From Nesterenkonia sp. (lineage in GTDB: Bacteria > Actinomycetota > Actinomycetes > Actinomycetales > Micrococcaceae), in the NCBI RefSeq assembly GCF_029265375.1, contig NZ_JAJUJJ010000019.1, positions 1 to 58,278 of the forward strand: 58,278 nucleotides of DNA, written 5' to 3'. A program made the translations under genes and the position numbers. This document shows positions 36,483-45,853 of this stretch, piece after piece. Under the pieces are notes generated by a model, which was not told the DNA's origin, did not search any database, and saw only the letters and a program-made list of their open reading frames with translations. How positions within the stretch are numbered: position 1 is the first letter of the stretch; each line of letters starts with the position of its first letter.

Positions 36483-37939
36483 TCAGTTCCTTCCTCTGCG
36501 GCGAAAGTATCTCCCAGAAGTCTAAGCCCGGCGTCGTGCGAGGACTTGAACAACACGACGTCCCCGGGTCGCAGCGCGGTGCGCAGCCAGGCCTCGGCCT
36601 CCTCGGCGGTCTCTACCCAATGGACCTCCGAGCCCCAGGATCCCTCGGCGACAGCGCCCCGGTAGAGCGGATAGGCGGTCTCCCCCACCACCAGGGTCAG
36701 CTCGATGTTCAGCCGCACCACAGTCTCCCCCACCTGGTGGTGCGCCATGGTGGAGGCGTCCCCGAGCTGCAGCATGCCGCCGAGCACCGCCACGCTGCGC
36801 CGACCGCTGGTGCGGGCGATGCTGGCCAGGGTGCGCAGCGCCTCCCGCATGGATTCCGGGTTGGCGTTGTAGGCGTCGTTGATCAGCGTGATGGCGTTCG
36901 GCTGTCCGTCCCAGTCGATCTCGGTGCGCTCCATCCGCCACCGGCTGGCGGCCCCCAGCCCCTCCAGCCGCGCGGCGATCTGCTCAGCGGGGACGCCGGC
37001 CCGCCAGGCCGCGGCGGCGGCGGCGAGGACATTGGTGACGTGGTGGGTGCCGATGAGCCCGGTGGTGATTCGCCAGTCGGTGCGGCCCGGCTGGTCGAAT
37101 CTCAGGATCAGCTCAGTACGGCCGTCGGACAGCTGCTGGACCTGATGCGCGGTGACGTCACCGCGCCCGCCGGCGGCCGGCTCCACGGCGAACCAGGTGA
37201 TGCCGGCGGAGGCCCGCAGCGCCATGGCTGCCACCTGGGCGTCGTCGGCGTTGAGAACCACATCTCCGTCGGCCGGCACCGCTTCGGCCAGCTCACCTTT
37301 GGTCTGGGCGATCTTGTCCGCCCCGCCGAAGCGTTCGGCGTGGGCGGAGCCGACCATCAGCACCACACCGATGTCCGGCCGGACGATCTGGCACAGCTCG
37401 GCGATATTGCCCGGTGCGTCGGCGCCCATTTCAATGACCAGGTAGCGGGTCTGCAGCTCGGCGCCGAAGATTGTCAGCGGCACCCCGACCTCCGAGTTGT
37501 AGGAGCCCTGGGGCGCGACCGTGGGCCCGGACGGTCCCAGCACTGCGGCCAGCAGGTCCTTGGTGGTGGTCTTGCCGGAGGAGCCGGTGATCCCGATGAC
37601 GGTGGTCGGCGAGTGGGCGCGGATCCTGCGGACGATCTCAGCGGCCAGGCGCCCCATGGCGACGACGACGTCGTCGACGATCACTGCCGGGTGCGGGGCG
37701 CCGGAGGGATCATCGGTGGCGCGCTCGGCCAGCACCAGCTCGGCGCCGGATGCGCGGGCATCATCGATGAACCGGTGGCCGTCGGTGGTCTCACCGGGCT
37801 TGGCGATGAACAGGGCTGCGGGAGCCATATTCCGAGAGTCGGTGTCGGCGTGGCTGACCCTCAGCCGTTCGGGGTGGTCGACTCCGCGCAGGGTGCCTCC
37901 GACGGCCTCGGCGATCTCAGCGGCGGTCAGAGCGATCAT
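36479..37939 (-). CDS. murF: UDP-MurNAc-tripeptide--D-alanyl-D-alanine ligase
   Basis: MurF adds the D-Ala-D-Ala dipeptide, finishing the nucleotide-linked pentapeptide. The 486-residue protein has the N-terminal domain with [20 protein letters not shown] and the ATP loop [29 protein letters not shown], the [10 protein letters not shown] segment and [16 protein letters not shown] are diagnostic of MurF. The ATG at 37937-37939 overlaps the murE stop. No ddl gene for the dipeptide is present in the window. Confidence 0.96.
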   Translation of the reverse strand: MIALTAAEIAEAVGGTLRGVDHPERLRVSHADTDSRNMAPAALFIAKPGETTDGHRFIDDARASGAELVLAERATDDPSGAPHPAVIVDDVVVAMGRLAAEIVRRIRAHSPTTVIGITGSSGKTTTKDLLAAVLGPSGPTVAPQGSYNSEVGVPLTIFGAELQTRYLVIEMGADAPGNIAELCQIVRPDIGVVLMVGSAHAERFGGADKIAQTKGELAEAVPADGDVVLNADDAQVAAMALRASAGITWFAVEPAAGGRGDVTAHQVQQLSDGRTELILRFDQPGRTDWRITTGLIGTHHVTNVLAAAAAAWRAGVPAEQIAARLEGLGAASRWRMERTEIDWDGQPNAITLINDAYNANPESMREALRTLASIARTSGRRSVAVLGGMLQLGDASTMAHHQVGETVVRLNIELTLVVGETAYPLYRGAVAEGSWGSEVHWVETAEEAEAWLRTALRPGDVVLFKSSHDAGLRLLGDTFAAEEGTE

Positions 37940-39594
37940 GCGGTGTCCTCACTGATGGTGGTGAAGCCGCGGGCGCGCAGGGCGCGGGCCAGCTCCACAC
38001 GGTCGTCGATGTCCACCCGGGATCCTGCCACGTCTTGGTGGTCCTCGTGTCCGCGACCGGCCAGCAGCACGGTGTCCTGCTCACCCGCGGCGGCCACGGC
38101 GGCGCGGATGGCCTCGGCGCGCGGGGAGATCTCCTCCAGTCGGGTGGTCAGCTCTCCGGTGGCGATGGCGTCCCGGGCACCGGCCAGCAGCCCGGCGCGG
38201 ATCTCCGCCGGATCCTCGCCGTGCGGGTCGTCATCGCTGATGATCACGTGGTCGGCCATGCGCACTGCGATCCCTCCCATGGTGGGACGCTTGCTCACAT
38301 CGCGTTCGCCGGCCGCGCCGATGACCAGAATGAGCTTGCCGCGACCCTGCTCTGCCATGGGCCGACGGACGGCCTGCAGGGTGCGGATCATCGCGTCGGG
38401 ATTGTGCGCGAAGTCCACGATGGCGGCCGGCCGTTCGGCAATGACCTGCATACGGCCGGGCACCTGGATATGGAAGGGTGCAGCGCTGTGCAGGGCCTCC
38501 ACCACCTCTTGGCGCGTGAACTCCTGGGGGCGGTCGGTGCTGGAGGCGGCCTCCAGCACCATCACCGCGGCCAGTGCCGCATTGGAGACGTTGAACTCTC
38601 CCGGCAGGGCGGTGGAGGTGCGGATCTGCTCCCCGGTGCGCTGGTTGACCAGTGTGAAGGCGCTGCCGAGTCCCTGCGCGGTGACGTCGGCGACCTGCCA
38701 GTGGGCTTTGACACCCATCGGGGCTGCGGCTTGTGCGGCGGTGGCCAGGGTGACCACGTGTCCGGTGGCCTCGGCGGCCATGCGGTGGCCCCAGGCGTCG
38801 TCCACTGTGATCACGGAGGTGCGGGTCCGGCTGCGCCGGAACAGCTCGGCTTTGGCGGCGAAGTAGTCCTCCATGGTGCCGTGGAGGTCCAGGTGGTCCT
38901 GGGTGAGATTGGTGAATCCGGCGACGTCGTAGTACAGCCCGGAGATCCGCTGGTAGCTGATGGAGTGGCTGGAGACCTCCATGGCCGCCGCGGCGACGTT
39001 CTTGGTGCGGAACTGATGCATCAGCCCGTGCAGCTGGACCGCTTCCGGAGTGGTCATCTCTGAGGCGATGCGTTCTGCGCCGGCGGCGATCTCAATAGTG
39101 CCGATCAGCCCTGTGCTGCGCCCGCGCGGGGTGAGCAGTGTGGCCAGCAGGCTGCGCAGGAAGTAGGTGGTGGTGGTCTTGCCGTTGGTGCCGGTGACCC
39201 CGAACAGCGCGGGGTCGGAGTGCGCGGTGGTTCCGTAGATGACCGCTGCCGCCGGGCCGGCGGCCGCGCGGACGTGGGAGACCTCGATCACCGGCAGCCG
39301 GTAGCCGAGTGCCTCACGGACTTTGGCCACCCCTGCGGCGTCGGTGAGAACGGCGGCGGCACCGCGGGCGACGACGTCGTCGATGAAATCTGCACCATGC
39401 GCTCGCGCCCCGGTGACCGCGACGAAGAGGTCGCCGGACTTCACGAGGTGGGGGGCCATGGCTGCGCCGGTGACGAAGGTGCGGTCGGCCGACTCAGCGA
39501 CCGGAGTCAGGATGGGGTCATAGCCTGCGGCTCGCAGCTGGTCCGTCAGTTCGCCGACATGTGACCCCGGGCCGGTGATCTCGCCGATCACCAC
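37936..39594 (-). CDS. murE: UDP-MurNAc-L-Ala-D-Glu ligase for the third residue (probably L-lysine)
   Basis: MurE adds the diamino acid at position three of the stem peptide. The 552-residue protein shows the ATP loop GVTGTNGKTTTTYFL near residue 130, AMEVSSHSIS, TNLTQDHLDLHG and the C-terminal substrate motif. Here that motif reads ISDDDPHGEDP near residue 452. Enzymes for meso-diaminopimelate have DNPR at this point; DDP followed by a non-Arg residue points to L-lysine. The assignment of the amino acid is inference. The start is GTG at 39592-39594, and the gene overlaps ftsI by 7 bases. Confidence 0.94.
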   Translation of the reverse strand: MVIGEITGPGSHVGELTDQLRAAGYDPILTPVAESADRTFVTGAAMAPHLVKSGDLFVAVTGARAHGADFIDDVVARGAAAVLTDAAGVAKVREALGYRLPVIEVSHVRAAAGPAAAVIYGTTAHSDPALFGVTGTNGKTTTTYFLRSLLATLLTPRGRSTGLIGTIEIAAGAERIASEMTTPEAVQLHGLMHQFRTKNVAAAAMEVSSHSISYQRISGLYYDVAGFTNLTQDHLDLHGTMEDYFAAKAELFRRSRTRTSVITVDDAWGHRMAAEATGHVVTLATAAQAAAPMGVKAHWQVADVTAQGLGSAFTLVNQRTGEQIRTSTALPGEFNVSNAALAAVMVLEAASSTDRPQEFTRQEVVEALHSAAPFHIQVPGRMQVIAERPAAIVDFAHNPDAMIRTLQAVRRPMAEQGRGKLILVIGAAGERDVSKRPTMGGIAVRMADHVIISDDDPHGEDPAEIRAGLLAGARDAIATGELTTRLEEISPRAEAIRAAVAAAGEQDTVLLAGRGHEDHQDVAGSRVDIDDRVELARALRARGFTTISEDTA

Positions 39595-41354
39595 GGGTAC
39601 TCCTGCCTGTCTCCCACGAATCCATCATAGGACTCTGATTCGGCTCCCGAGGGCGGGACGTCGTAGCTGGCGAGTGTGTAGCCCATGATCTCTGAGAAGG
39701 TGTCGGTCACGTCCCAGTCACCGAATCGCCCCTCGGGGCGGTGCACGGTCACCGAGACCAGGTACTGCGGATCGTCCAAGGGCGCGACGCCGATGAAATT
39801 GACGGTGAAGCCGTCGAACCCGCCGGACTCCCCCGCCGCCTGGGCGGTGCCGGTCTTGCCGCCGACCCGGTAGCCTTCGATCGCTGCGCCGCGGCCGCTG
39901 CCGTAGTCGACCACGCCCTCCATCAGCCGCAGCATCTCCTCGGAGGTCTCGGAGGAGAAGATGCGCTCCTGCTCAGTCTGCACCGGGTGCTCGGTGCCGT
40001 CGGGGTCGATGTAGGCGTCGATGATGGACAGCGGCTTCTTCACCCCGTCGTTGGCGATCATCTGGTACAGCTGCACCATGTGCAGGACCGAGCCGGTGTA
40101 CCCCTGACCGAACTGAGTGGTGAACGGCTGCCGGTTGTCCCACTCCTCCGGGCTGCGCAGACGCGATGGCGCCTCGATGCCCATACCGATGTCGAGGGGT
40201 TCGCCGAAACCGACTCTGCGCAGATACTCGTATCGGGTCTGCTCGTCGACCTGGTTGCCGATCATCACCGTGCCGGTGTTGTAGGAACGTGCGTAGATGC
40301 CGGCGGCGGTCATCGGAAACTCTTCATGGGGCCGGGCGTCCTGGATGGTTTCGCCGTCGACGGTGTAGCGGTCCGGCACGTCGAAGGCGTCCTCGGGCTC
40401 GACGACGCCCTCCTCCAGGGCCATGGCGAAGGTGATGGACTTGCCGCCGGAGCCGGGTTCGAAGGCCTGGGTCAGCGCCAGCGGACGGCGGAAGAGCTCA
40501 TCAGACTGCCCCGGCTGGGCTGGGTCAACGGTTTCGGAGTCCGCCATGGCCAAGATCTCCCCGGTCCGCAGATCGGCCACGGTGGCATTGCCCCACTGGG
40601 CGTTGTATTCGGCGGTCTTCTCCGCAATGGCCTCTTGGGCGAACCATTGTAGATCCTGGTTCAGGGTGAGGCGGATGTCCTGCCCGTCCTGGGCGGGGAT
40701 CTCCTCGTAGGTGGCGGTGGGGATCCGCACCCCGTCGGCCCCGACTTCGTAGATGCGTTGCCCCGGCTCGCCGCTGAGCCGGTCGTCCGCGGCCCTCTCC
40801 AGGCCTTCCAGCGGGCCGTCGGCGCCCATGAATCCGATGATGGAGCCGGCCACCGCCCCGGAGGGATAGGTCCGTTGGGAGACGGGCTCGGCATAGATGC
40901 CGGGGGCCTGCAGCTCCATGATTTTGCGCCGGGTCTCGGGGGTGACGGAGCGGGCGATGACCGAATAGTGGGTGTCATCGTCGGTGAGCTTCTCCAGGAT
41001 CTCCTGGCGGTCCTCGCTCAGAAGCTCGGCCAGCTCGGCGGCGGTCTCTTCGACCGTCACGGGGCGCTGCAGGTCCATCTGCTCGTCATAGATGGTGTAG
41101 TCACCGGTGATCCGCGGATCCGCAACGATGTCATAGTGCTCCACTGCGGTGGCCATCACGCGGTTCTGGGCGTCGAGAATGTCCCCGCGGGTCCCGGGCA
41201 CCTCCACGGTGTGCAGACGGGCGGAGACTGCTTCCTGGGCATAGCCTGCCGGATCAAGCCCCTGCAGGTGGAACAGCCGTCCGCTGAGCACCATGAGCAT
41301 GGCCAGGACGATGGCCAGGCCGATCCGCATGCGGAAGGAGAGGATCCGGTTCAT
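39588..41354 (-). CDS. ftsI: FtsI/PBP3 septal peptidoglycan transpeptidase
   Basis: FtsI is the class B penicillin-binding protein that crosslinks septal peptidoglycan with FtsW. The 588-residue protein has a short cytoplasmic tail and one transmembrane anchor (about residues 8-28). A dimerisation domain follows (RGDILDAQNRVMATAVEHYD onward), then the transpeptidase domain. The active-site motifs are SGGK (in EPGSGGKSITFAM, near residue 299), SYN near 356 and KTG near 498. The glycine pair in SGGK, where TF is more common, leaves the catalytic Ser and Lys intact. An AAGGAGG site precedes the ATG at 41352-41354. Confidence 0.95.
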   Translation of the reverse strand: MNRILSFRMRIGLAIVLAMLMVLSGRLFHLQGLDPAGYAQEAVSARLHTVEVPGTRGDILDAQNRVMATAVEHYDIVADPRITGDYTIYDEQMDLQRPVTVEETAAELAELLSEDRQEILEKLTDDDTHYSVIARSVTPETRRKIMELQAPGIYAEPVSQRTYPSGAVAGSIIGFMGADGPLEGLERAADDRLSGEPGQRIYEVGADGVRIPTATYEEIPAQDGQDIRLTLNQDLQWFAQEAIAEKTAEYNAQWGNATVADLRTGEILAMADSETVDPAQPGQSDELFRRPLALTQAFEPGSGGKSITFAMALEEGVVEPEDAFDVPDRYTVDGETIQDARPHEEFPMTAAGIYARSYNTGTVMIGNQVDEQTRYEYLRRVGFGEPLDIGMGIEAPSRLRSPEEWDNRQPFTTQFGQGYTGSVLHMVQLYQMIANDGVKKPLSIIDAYIDPDGTEHPVQTEQERIFSSETSEEMLRLMEGVVDYGSGRGAAIEGYRVGGKTGTAQAAGESGGFDGFTVNFIGVAPLDDPQYLVSVTVHRPEGRFGDWDVTDTFSEIMGYTLASYDVPPSGAESESYDGFVGDRQEYPW

Positions 41355-41370
41355 GGGTCCTCCTTCTTTC

Positions 41371-42012
41371 TCAGTTCAGCCGCGGGGCGGGGATGGTGCC
41401 TCCGCCGGTGTCTGCTGCGCCGCCGGACTCTGCGGTCTCGACGCCTGCTCCATTCTGCCCGCCGTCGAAGGCGTTGAGCGTGTGCAACGCGCCCGCGCCG
41501 AGCAGTCCGGTGGGGGCGCCGTCGACCTGGTCGCTGATATCCACCGGTGCGATCGCCTCGGCTCCAGGAGCGGCCGGGGTGGAGACGAAGTTGGTGGGCC
41601 GGTTGTGGGAGGAGGCTTCCTCTGCCCCGTTGACCAGCTCCGAGGTCTCCAGATCGAAGGTCCCGGCTGCGGCGGGCATGACCATCCCGAGCGTGGCGGC
41701 GGCGTTGGAGAGCGACTGCGGCGACTCCCGGTGCTGCACCTGCTGGGTGAGCATCTCATTCTCATGGACCAGGGACTGGTGCTCGTTCTGCATCTGCACG
41801 ACTCGGTACTGGGTATTGGCCACGTGGATGTTGACCACCAGCACGGCGGCCAGAGCCGCCAGCAGCAGAGCCAGCACGGCGGCGATCAGGCCCTTCTGGC
41901 GGCCCCGAACGCGCGGCAGCGCTTTCAGCGCCGGGCGGTCGTCCTGACTGGGGCGAGCTGAACCCTCCTGTGTGCGAGCGGGGCGAAGCTCGGTGACCGG
42001 GAGAACGCTCAT
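41371..42012 (-). CDS. FtsL-like septum formation protein
   Basis: The position between rsmH and ftsI and the layout identify this as the FtsL equivalent. It has a basic cytoplasmic tail (about residues 1-40), one transmembrane helix (about 42-62), then a short coiled coil (about 65-95, with VVQMQNEHQSLVHENEMLTQ). The coiled coil would pair with the FtsB protein in the FtsQBL complex. At 213 residues it is much longer than classical FtsL. The extra 110 residues after the coil are a Gly/Ala/Ser-rich, probably unstructured extracytoplasmic tail. The ATG at 42010-42012 overlaps the rsmH stop. Confidence 0.8.
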   Translation of the reverse strand: MSVLPVTELRPARTQEGSARPSQDDRPALKALPRVRGRQKGLIAAVLALLLAALAAVLVVNIHVANTQYRVVQMQNEHQSLVHENEMLTQQVQHRESPQSLSNAAATLGMVMPAAAGTFDLETSELVNGAEEASSHNRPTNFVSTPAAPGAEAIAPVDISDQVDGAPTGLLGAGALHTLNAFDGGQNGAGVETAESGGAADTGGGTIPAPRLN

Positions 42013-43013
42013 GCTCTGCTCCTTGATGTTGGTCTGATCTTTTCTGCCGCCCGCAGCTTGGCCGAGGCGGCCCGGGGGTTGGCGGCGATCTCCTCAGCGC
42101 CGGGGGGTTCGGCGCCTCTGGTGAGGCTGGTGAAGGTGGGGCGGTGCTCCTCCAGCTCCACCGGCAGGCCCGGTGGGGCCGAAGATTTTGTGCGTGCGGC
42201 GATGGCCTGTTTGACGATCCGGTCCTCCAGGGAGTGGTAGCTGAGCACCACCACGCGTCCCCCTACCGCTACCGCATCCAGTGCGGCGTCGACGGCGCGT
42301 GTGAGGACCTCCAGCTCCCGGTTGACCGCGATGCGCAGCGCCTGGAAGGTGCGCTTGGCCGGGTGGCCGCCTCTGCGTTTGGCGGCGGCCGGAATGGCGG
42401 AATCGACCAGTTGGGCCAGCTGCTGTGTGGTGGTCACCGGCTGCTGGCGCCGGGCCTCGACGATGCGCCGGGCGATGCGGCCGGCGAAACGCTCCTCGCC
42501 GTATTCGGAGAGGATGCGGCGCAGTTCCTGCTCATCGGCCCGGGCCAGCAGCTGCGCCGCTGTTTCATCCTGGGAGTCTGGGCCCGCGTCCATGCGCATA
42601 TCCAGGGGCGCATCGTAGGAGTAGGCGAATCCGCGTTCTGGTTCATCCAGCTGCAGGGAGGAGACGCCGAGGTCGAACAGCACGCCTGCCGGCGCCTGGC
42701 CCTCGGCCAGGTCCTGTGTGAGCTCGACGATCTCGTCGTAGACCGCCCGCACGGCCTGGAAGCGTGGGCCATAGCTGTGCAGCCGGTCGGCTGCGATCTG
42801 CAGCGCCTGGGGGTCCCGGTCTACGCCGATGACCCGGCAGTCTGCGTGGGCCTTCAGCAGCGCTTCGGTGTGGCCGCCCAGGCCGAGGGTCGCGTCGAAG
42901 ACCACCGGCTGCGCGCCGGAGGCGGCGACCTGGGTGCAGGCCTCTGCCAGCAGGGCGGTGCAGCGATCGCGCATGACCGGGATGTGCCGGTCTGCGGCTG
43001 CACGCTCGCCCAT
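42009..43013 (-). CDS. rsmH: 16S rRNA (cytosine-1402-N4) methyltransferase
   Basis: RsmH (MraW) methylates N4 of C1402 in 16S rRNA. The 334-residue protein has HIPVMRDRCTALL, the SAM site VFDATLGLGGHTEALL, VIGVDRDPQAL, LFDLGVSSLQLDEPERGFAY and SYHSLEDRIVKQ, all conserved in the family. An AGGAG site precedes the ATG at 43011-43013. It is the second gene of the dcw cluster, separated from mraZ by about 150 bases, and overlaps the ftsL-like gene. Confidence 0.96.
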   Translation of the reverse strand: MGERAAADRHIPVMRDRCTALLAEACTQVAASGAQPVVFDATLGLGGHTEALLKAHADCRVIGVDRDPQALQIAADRLHSYGPRFQAVRAVYDEIVELTQDLAEGQAPAGVLFDLGVSSLQLDEPERGFAYSYDAPLDMRMDAGPDSQDETAAQLLARADEQELRRILSEYGEERFAGRIARRIVEARRQQPVTTTQQLAQLVDSAIPAAAKRRGGHPAKRTFQALRIAVNRELEVLTRAVDAALDAVAVGGRVVVLSYHSLEDRIVKQAIAARTKSSAPPGLPVELEEHRPTFTSLTRGAEPPGAEEIAANPRAASAKLRAAEKIRPTSRSRA

Positions 43014-43165
43014 GGACTGTCTCTCCTCGCAGTGGTACTGGTTCGCCAGCTGTAAAGGACCCTGAAGCCTGCTCCCCCACCGCTGGTGCGGCCTGACATC
43101 GGGGAAGTGAAGTCAGGACGCCCGCAGCGGTAAGGAGGCGCACCTCAGGGGCCCGTATGCGGTTG

Positions 43166-43597
43166 TCAGAAGAGTCCGGGGATGGCGTCTTCGTCGGTGG
43201 ACGAGAACTCCGATTCCTTCTCCTCCAGGTAGGCGTTCCAGGCCGCGGTATCCCAGATCTCGGCACGGTCTCCCGCGCCGATCACCGTGACATCACGGTC
43301 CAGTCCGGCGTACTCCCGCAGGCCCGGGGGGATGGTGATCCGGCCCTGCTTATCCGGGGTCTCGTCGGAGGCCCCGGAGAGGAACACGCGGATGTAGTCA
43401 CGTGCTTGACGGGATGTCAGGGGCGCCTGGCGCATCTGCTCATGCACTGCCGCGAACTGATCAGTGCTGAACACGTAGATGCAACGTTCCTGCCCGCGAG
43501 TCAGAACGAGCCCTTCAGAGAGCTCGTCCCGGTACTTCGCCGGAAGGATCAGGCGACCCTTGTCGTCCAAGCGAGGCGTGTAAGTGCCGAGGAACAT
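43166..43597 (-). CDS. mraZ: transcriptional regulator MraZ
   Basis: MraZ is an AbrB-fold regulator that binds repeats in front of its own gene and controls the dcw cluster. The 143-residue protein has two SpoVT/AbrB-like repeats, with the paired signatures [17 protein letters not shown] and [19 protein letters not shown] perfect AGGAGGT site lies seven bases before the ATG at 43595-43597. Three 10-bp repeats at 43635-43664 are its probable operator. It is the first gene of the cluster that runs to yggT. Confidence 0.95.
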   Translation of the reverse strand: MFLGTYTPRLDDKGRLILPAKYRDELSEGLVLTRGQERCIYVFSTDQFAAVHEQMRQAPLTSRQARDYIRVFLSGASDETPDKQGRITIPPGLREYAGLDRDVTVIGAGDRAEIWDTAAWNAYLEEKESEFSSTDEDAIPGLF

Positions 43598-43634
43598 GGC
43601 ACGTGACCTCCTCGCTCAGCCGGTCTCCCATCGC

Positions 43635-43664
43635 GCTCCACTTTACTCCACTTCCCCCCACTTT
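43635..43664 (-). promoter_or_regulatory. MraZ operator: three direct 10-bp repeats
   Basis: Read on the minus strand, the units are AAAGTGGGGG, GAAGTGGAGT and AAAGTGGAGC, back to back with an exact 10-bp period, ending 37 bases before the mraZ start. Short GTGG-type repeats with 10-bp spacing in front of mraZ are the known binding sites of MraZ in actinobacteria. They would let MraZ control mraZ and the genes behind it. The -10/-35 elements could not be placed with confidence. Confidence 0.8.
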
Positions 43665-43993
43665 CCAACCAACAGATCCTCTGGGTCGCCACTTCGTCCC
43701 GCACGAGAGGGACTCTCAGCGCTCTGACCTGGGGTTTTGGCAAGGGGTGGGCAGTGGGGGCATGTGGGGTGGCCTCCGGGTCACGCAGCCCCGAAAGCGG
43801 CTCGGCCGGAGCGCAGACTTGCTTTCTGCGGGCGTGCGGGGCACAGGTGGAGGGAAGTGGAGGGACTGAGGCGGCGGGGCGCAGACACGTGGACTGAGGG
43901 GCTGCGGGGTGAGTGGTGGGATGTGGAGGGGCCTCGAGGAGAGGCGCTGCCGCAGCCCGGTCCCTCTCAGAGGTGACGGTCTGCGTGCGGCAC

Positions 43994-44025
43994 AGAAAAA
44001 CCCCCGCCGGGGCGGGGGTTTCTGC
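43994..44025 (-). terminator. intrinsic terminator downstream of the DUF3040 gene
   Basis: An 11-bp perfect stem AAACCCCCGCC/GGCGGGGGTTT (43998-44008 and 44011-44021) is followed on the minus strand by TTTTTCTG. It lies about 55 bases beyond the stop of the DUF3040 gene and isolates that gene from mraZ. The symmetric A/T flanks may let it stop transcription from the other side as well. Confidence 0.88.
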
Positions 44026-44078
44026 AGGGTTCTGCTCTCTGGGGCCTGATGATTCAGCGCCGGTTCATCTCAGGGCAT

Positions 44079-44486
44079 TCAGGGCTGTTGGCGGCGCTGC
44101 TCCCACTTCTGCTCCAGGGAGGTCATGAAAGTGCCTCCCGAGGGGCTGGGTGCCGATGTGCGGGGGCCGCTGCCTCCGGAACCGCCGCCGCCATTGCCGT
44201 TTCCGCTGCCGCCGCCCGAGCTGGTGGCACCGCCGGTGGTGGCGAAGTAGACGCCGGCTCCCATGATGAGGAAGCCGATGATGCCCACGGGGATCCACTG
44301 CTGGTAGATCCCCAGAATCAGCACGCCGACGCCGGCAACCGCCACCAGCAGGCCGAGCACCAGATGCCGCACGTTGAACTTCCCCACGGGGGCATCCCGC
44401 AGCGAGCTGGCGAAGCTGGGATCCTCCGACTGAAGCTGCTCCTCCAGCTCCCTGAGCATGCGCTGCTCACGCTCCGACAGTGGCAT
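44079..44486 (-). CDS. DUF3040 family membrane protein
   Basis: This 135-residue protein begins MPLSEREQRMLRELEEQL and has the short amphipathic N-terminal segment common to actinobacterial DUF3040 proteins. Two transmembrane helices (about residues 41-60 and 64-84) follow, then a Gly/Ser-rich linker and a basic tail. The family is conserved next to the dcw cluster in many actinobacteria, but its function is unknown. It has its own terminator, and the start at 44484-44486 is separated from dinB by 156 bases, so it is probably a single-gene transcript. Confidence 0.85.
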   Translation of the reverse strand: MPLSEREQRMLRELEEQLQSEDPSFASSLRDAPVGKFNVRHLVLGLLVAVAGVGVLILGIYQQWIPVGIIGFLIMGAGVYFATTGGATSSGGGSGNGNGGGGSGGSGPRTSAPSPSGGTFMTSLEQKWEQRRQQP

Positions 44487-44642
44487 CGTGACGCTCCTTG
44501 GTCAGGTCATCCTGAGATTTCTTTGGAAGTCCAGTCTATCCGTTCTCCCCTGCACCGGCATAGTCGCGCCCGCAAGCTGTGATCAAAGTGTCACGCAACA
44601 CCCAGCGGGTCTCCAGCCTGCGCCTGGTCTGCCGGCTGCTGG

Positions 44643-45836
44643 TCAGCTGCTCCGCCGATCCTGGGACCGCAGCAGCGACGCCGGACCTGCCTTGACGGTC
44701 GGAAAGCGGCCGGCCACCGCGTCCAGGGCCCGTTCGGCAGCCAGGCGCTCCCCGGCGTGGGCGTCCTGGCCGGTCTCGGTCAGGGAGAGCTGGACGGCGC
44801 CGTCGTCGTCGGTGAGCTTCTCGGCCCGCACCCCGATCAGCCGCACCGGCTGAGGGCGCTGCCCCAGGCCGAGCAGCAGAGAGCGCGCCGTGCTGTGCAG
44901 CTCGGCGGCGGACTGGGTGGGGTGCTGCAGCGCGTGGGACCGGCTCAGCGCGGTGAAGTCGCGCCAGCGCAGCTTCAGGCTGACGGTGCCGGCGCGGAGA
45001 CCGGCGGCGCGCAGCCGGGAGGCGACCTTATGGCTGAGCCGCAGCAGCTCGACGCTCAGCTGATCGGTGGAGGAGATGTCCTCGGCGAAGGTCTCCTCAG
45101 CGCCGATGCTCTTCTCCGTCCGCTCCGGCTCCACCTGGCGCGGGTCGTGTCCCCACGCAAGATCATGCAGCTGCTCCCCGGTGGCCCCGAATCTGCGCTG
45201 CAGCGTCTCACGCGGAGTCACGGCCAGGTCTTCTACGGTGCGCAGACCCATCTGGTGCAGGGCTTCGGCAGTGCGGCCGCCGACCCCCCACAGTGCGGTG
45301 ACCGGCAGGCTGTGCAGGAAGCTGAGCCGCTGGTCGGGCGGGACCAGCAGCAGTCCGTCGGGCTTGGCGCGGGTGGAGGCGATCTTGGCGATGAACTTCC
45401 GGTCTGCGATCCCGACGGTCACCGGCAGGCCGAAGCGCTGGCGAATATCGGCCCGGATCATCTGCCCCATCTGTTCCGGCGTCCCGAGCCGACGCACCGC
45501 TCCGGTGAGGTCCAGGAACGCTTCGTCCACGCTGACCTGCTCTTTGCGGTCGGTGAGGGTGTCGAAGTACTCCATGATCTGCGCCGAGAGGCTGCGGTAC
45601 CGGTGCATCTGGGGCGGTATGACCACCGATTCGGGACTCAGCTGAACGGCACGTCTCAGGGGCATGGCCGAACGGACCCCGTCCTGCCGGGCCTGGTAGG
45701 AGGCAGAGAGCACCACGGAGCGGCCCTCCCCCGCGACGATGACTTTGCGGCCGCGCAGCTCGGGCTTGTCCAGCAGCTCAGCCTCCACATAGAAGGCGTC
45801 CATATCTGCGTGCGCGATGATCGGCGCTCGGCCCAT
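44643..45836 (-). CDS. dinB: DNA polymerase IV (Y family)
   Basis: DinB is a translesion polymerase. The 397-residue protein shows the family motifs IIAHADMDAFYVEAELL (first metal Asp), VVLSASYQARQDGVRSAMPL, QVSVDEAFLDLTGAV (the catalytic acidic pair) and VGIADRKFIAKIAS with KPDGLLLVPP. The little-finger domain follows from about residue 240. No SOS (LexA) box is visible, but the upstream space is only 17 bases to a divergent gene. The promoters of the two genes therefore overlap or lie inside each other's coding sequence. A short Arg/Ser C-terminus ends the protein. Confidence 0.94.
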   Translation of the reverse strand: MGRAPIIAHADMDAFYVEAELLDKPELRGRKVIVAGEGRSVVLSASYQARQDGVRSAMPLRRAVQLSPESVVIPPQMHRYRSLSAQIMEYFDTLTDRKEQVSVDEAFLDLTGAVRRLGTPEQMGQMIRADIRQRFGLPVTVGIADRKFIAKIASTRAKPDGLLLVPPDQRLSFLHSLPVTALWGVGGRTAEALHQMGLRTVEDLAVTPRETLQRRFGATGEQLHDLAWGHDPRQVEPERTEKSIGAEETFAEDISSTDQLSVELLRLSHKVASRLRAAGLRAGTVSLKLRWRDFTALSRSHALQHPTQSAAELHSTARSLLLGLGQRPQPVRLIGVRAEKLTDDDGAVQLSLTETGQDAHAGERLAAERALDAVAGRFPTVKAGPASLLRSQDRRSS

Positions 45837-45853
45837 ACGGATAGGGTAGTCCC

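Larger units (their letters stand above)
43598..44078. other. 481-base region upstream of mraZ without genes
   Basis: The stretch holds the mraZ promoter and operator (43635-43664), pyrimidine/purine-skewed sequence, and at its far end the terminator of the upstream DUF3040 gene. On the plus strand there are two further pairs of GTGG motifs spaced exactly 10 bp (43847/43857 and 43913/43923). Open frames such as 43603-43869 lack any family feature and a ribosome site, and are not called. Confidence 0.6.

Noticed and set aside
36536-38866. 776-codon open frame on the plus strand
   Set aside because: Antisense to murF and murE, with Gly/Asp-rich composition and no family signature.
43603-43869. 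Gene upstream of mraZ
   Set aside because: Low-complexity frame covering the MraZ operator, without ribosome site or homology features.
44487-45836. LexA/SOS box controlling dinB
   Set aside because: No LexA-type palindrome is visible in the short divergent space upstream of dinB.
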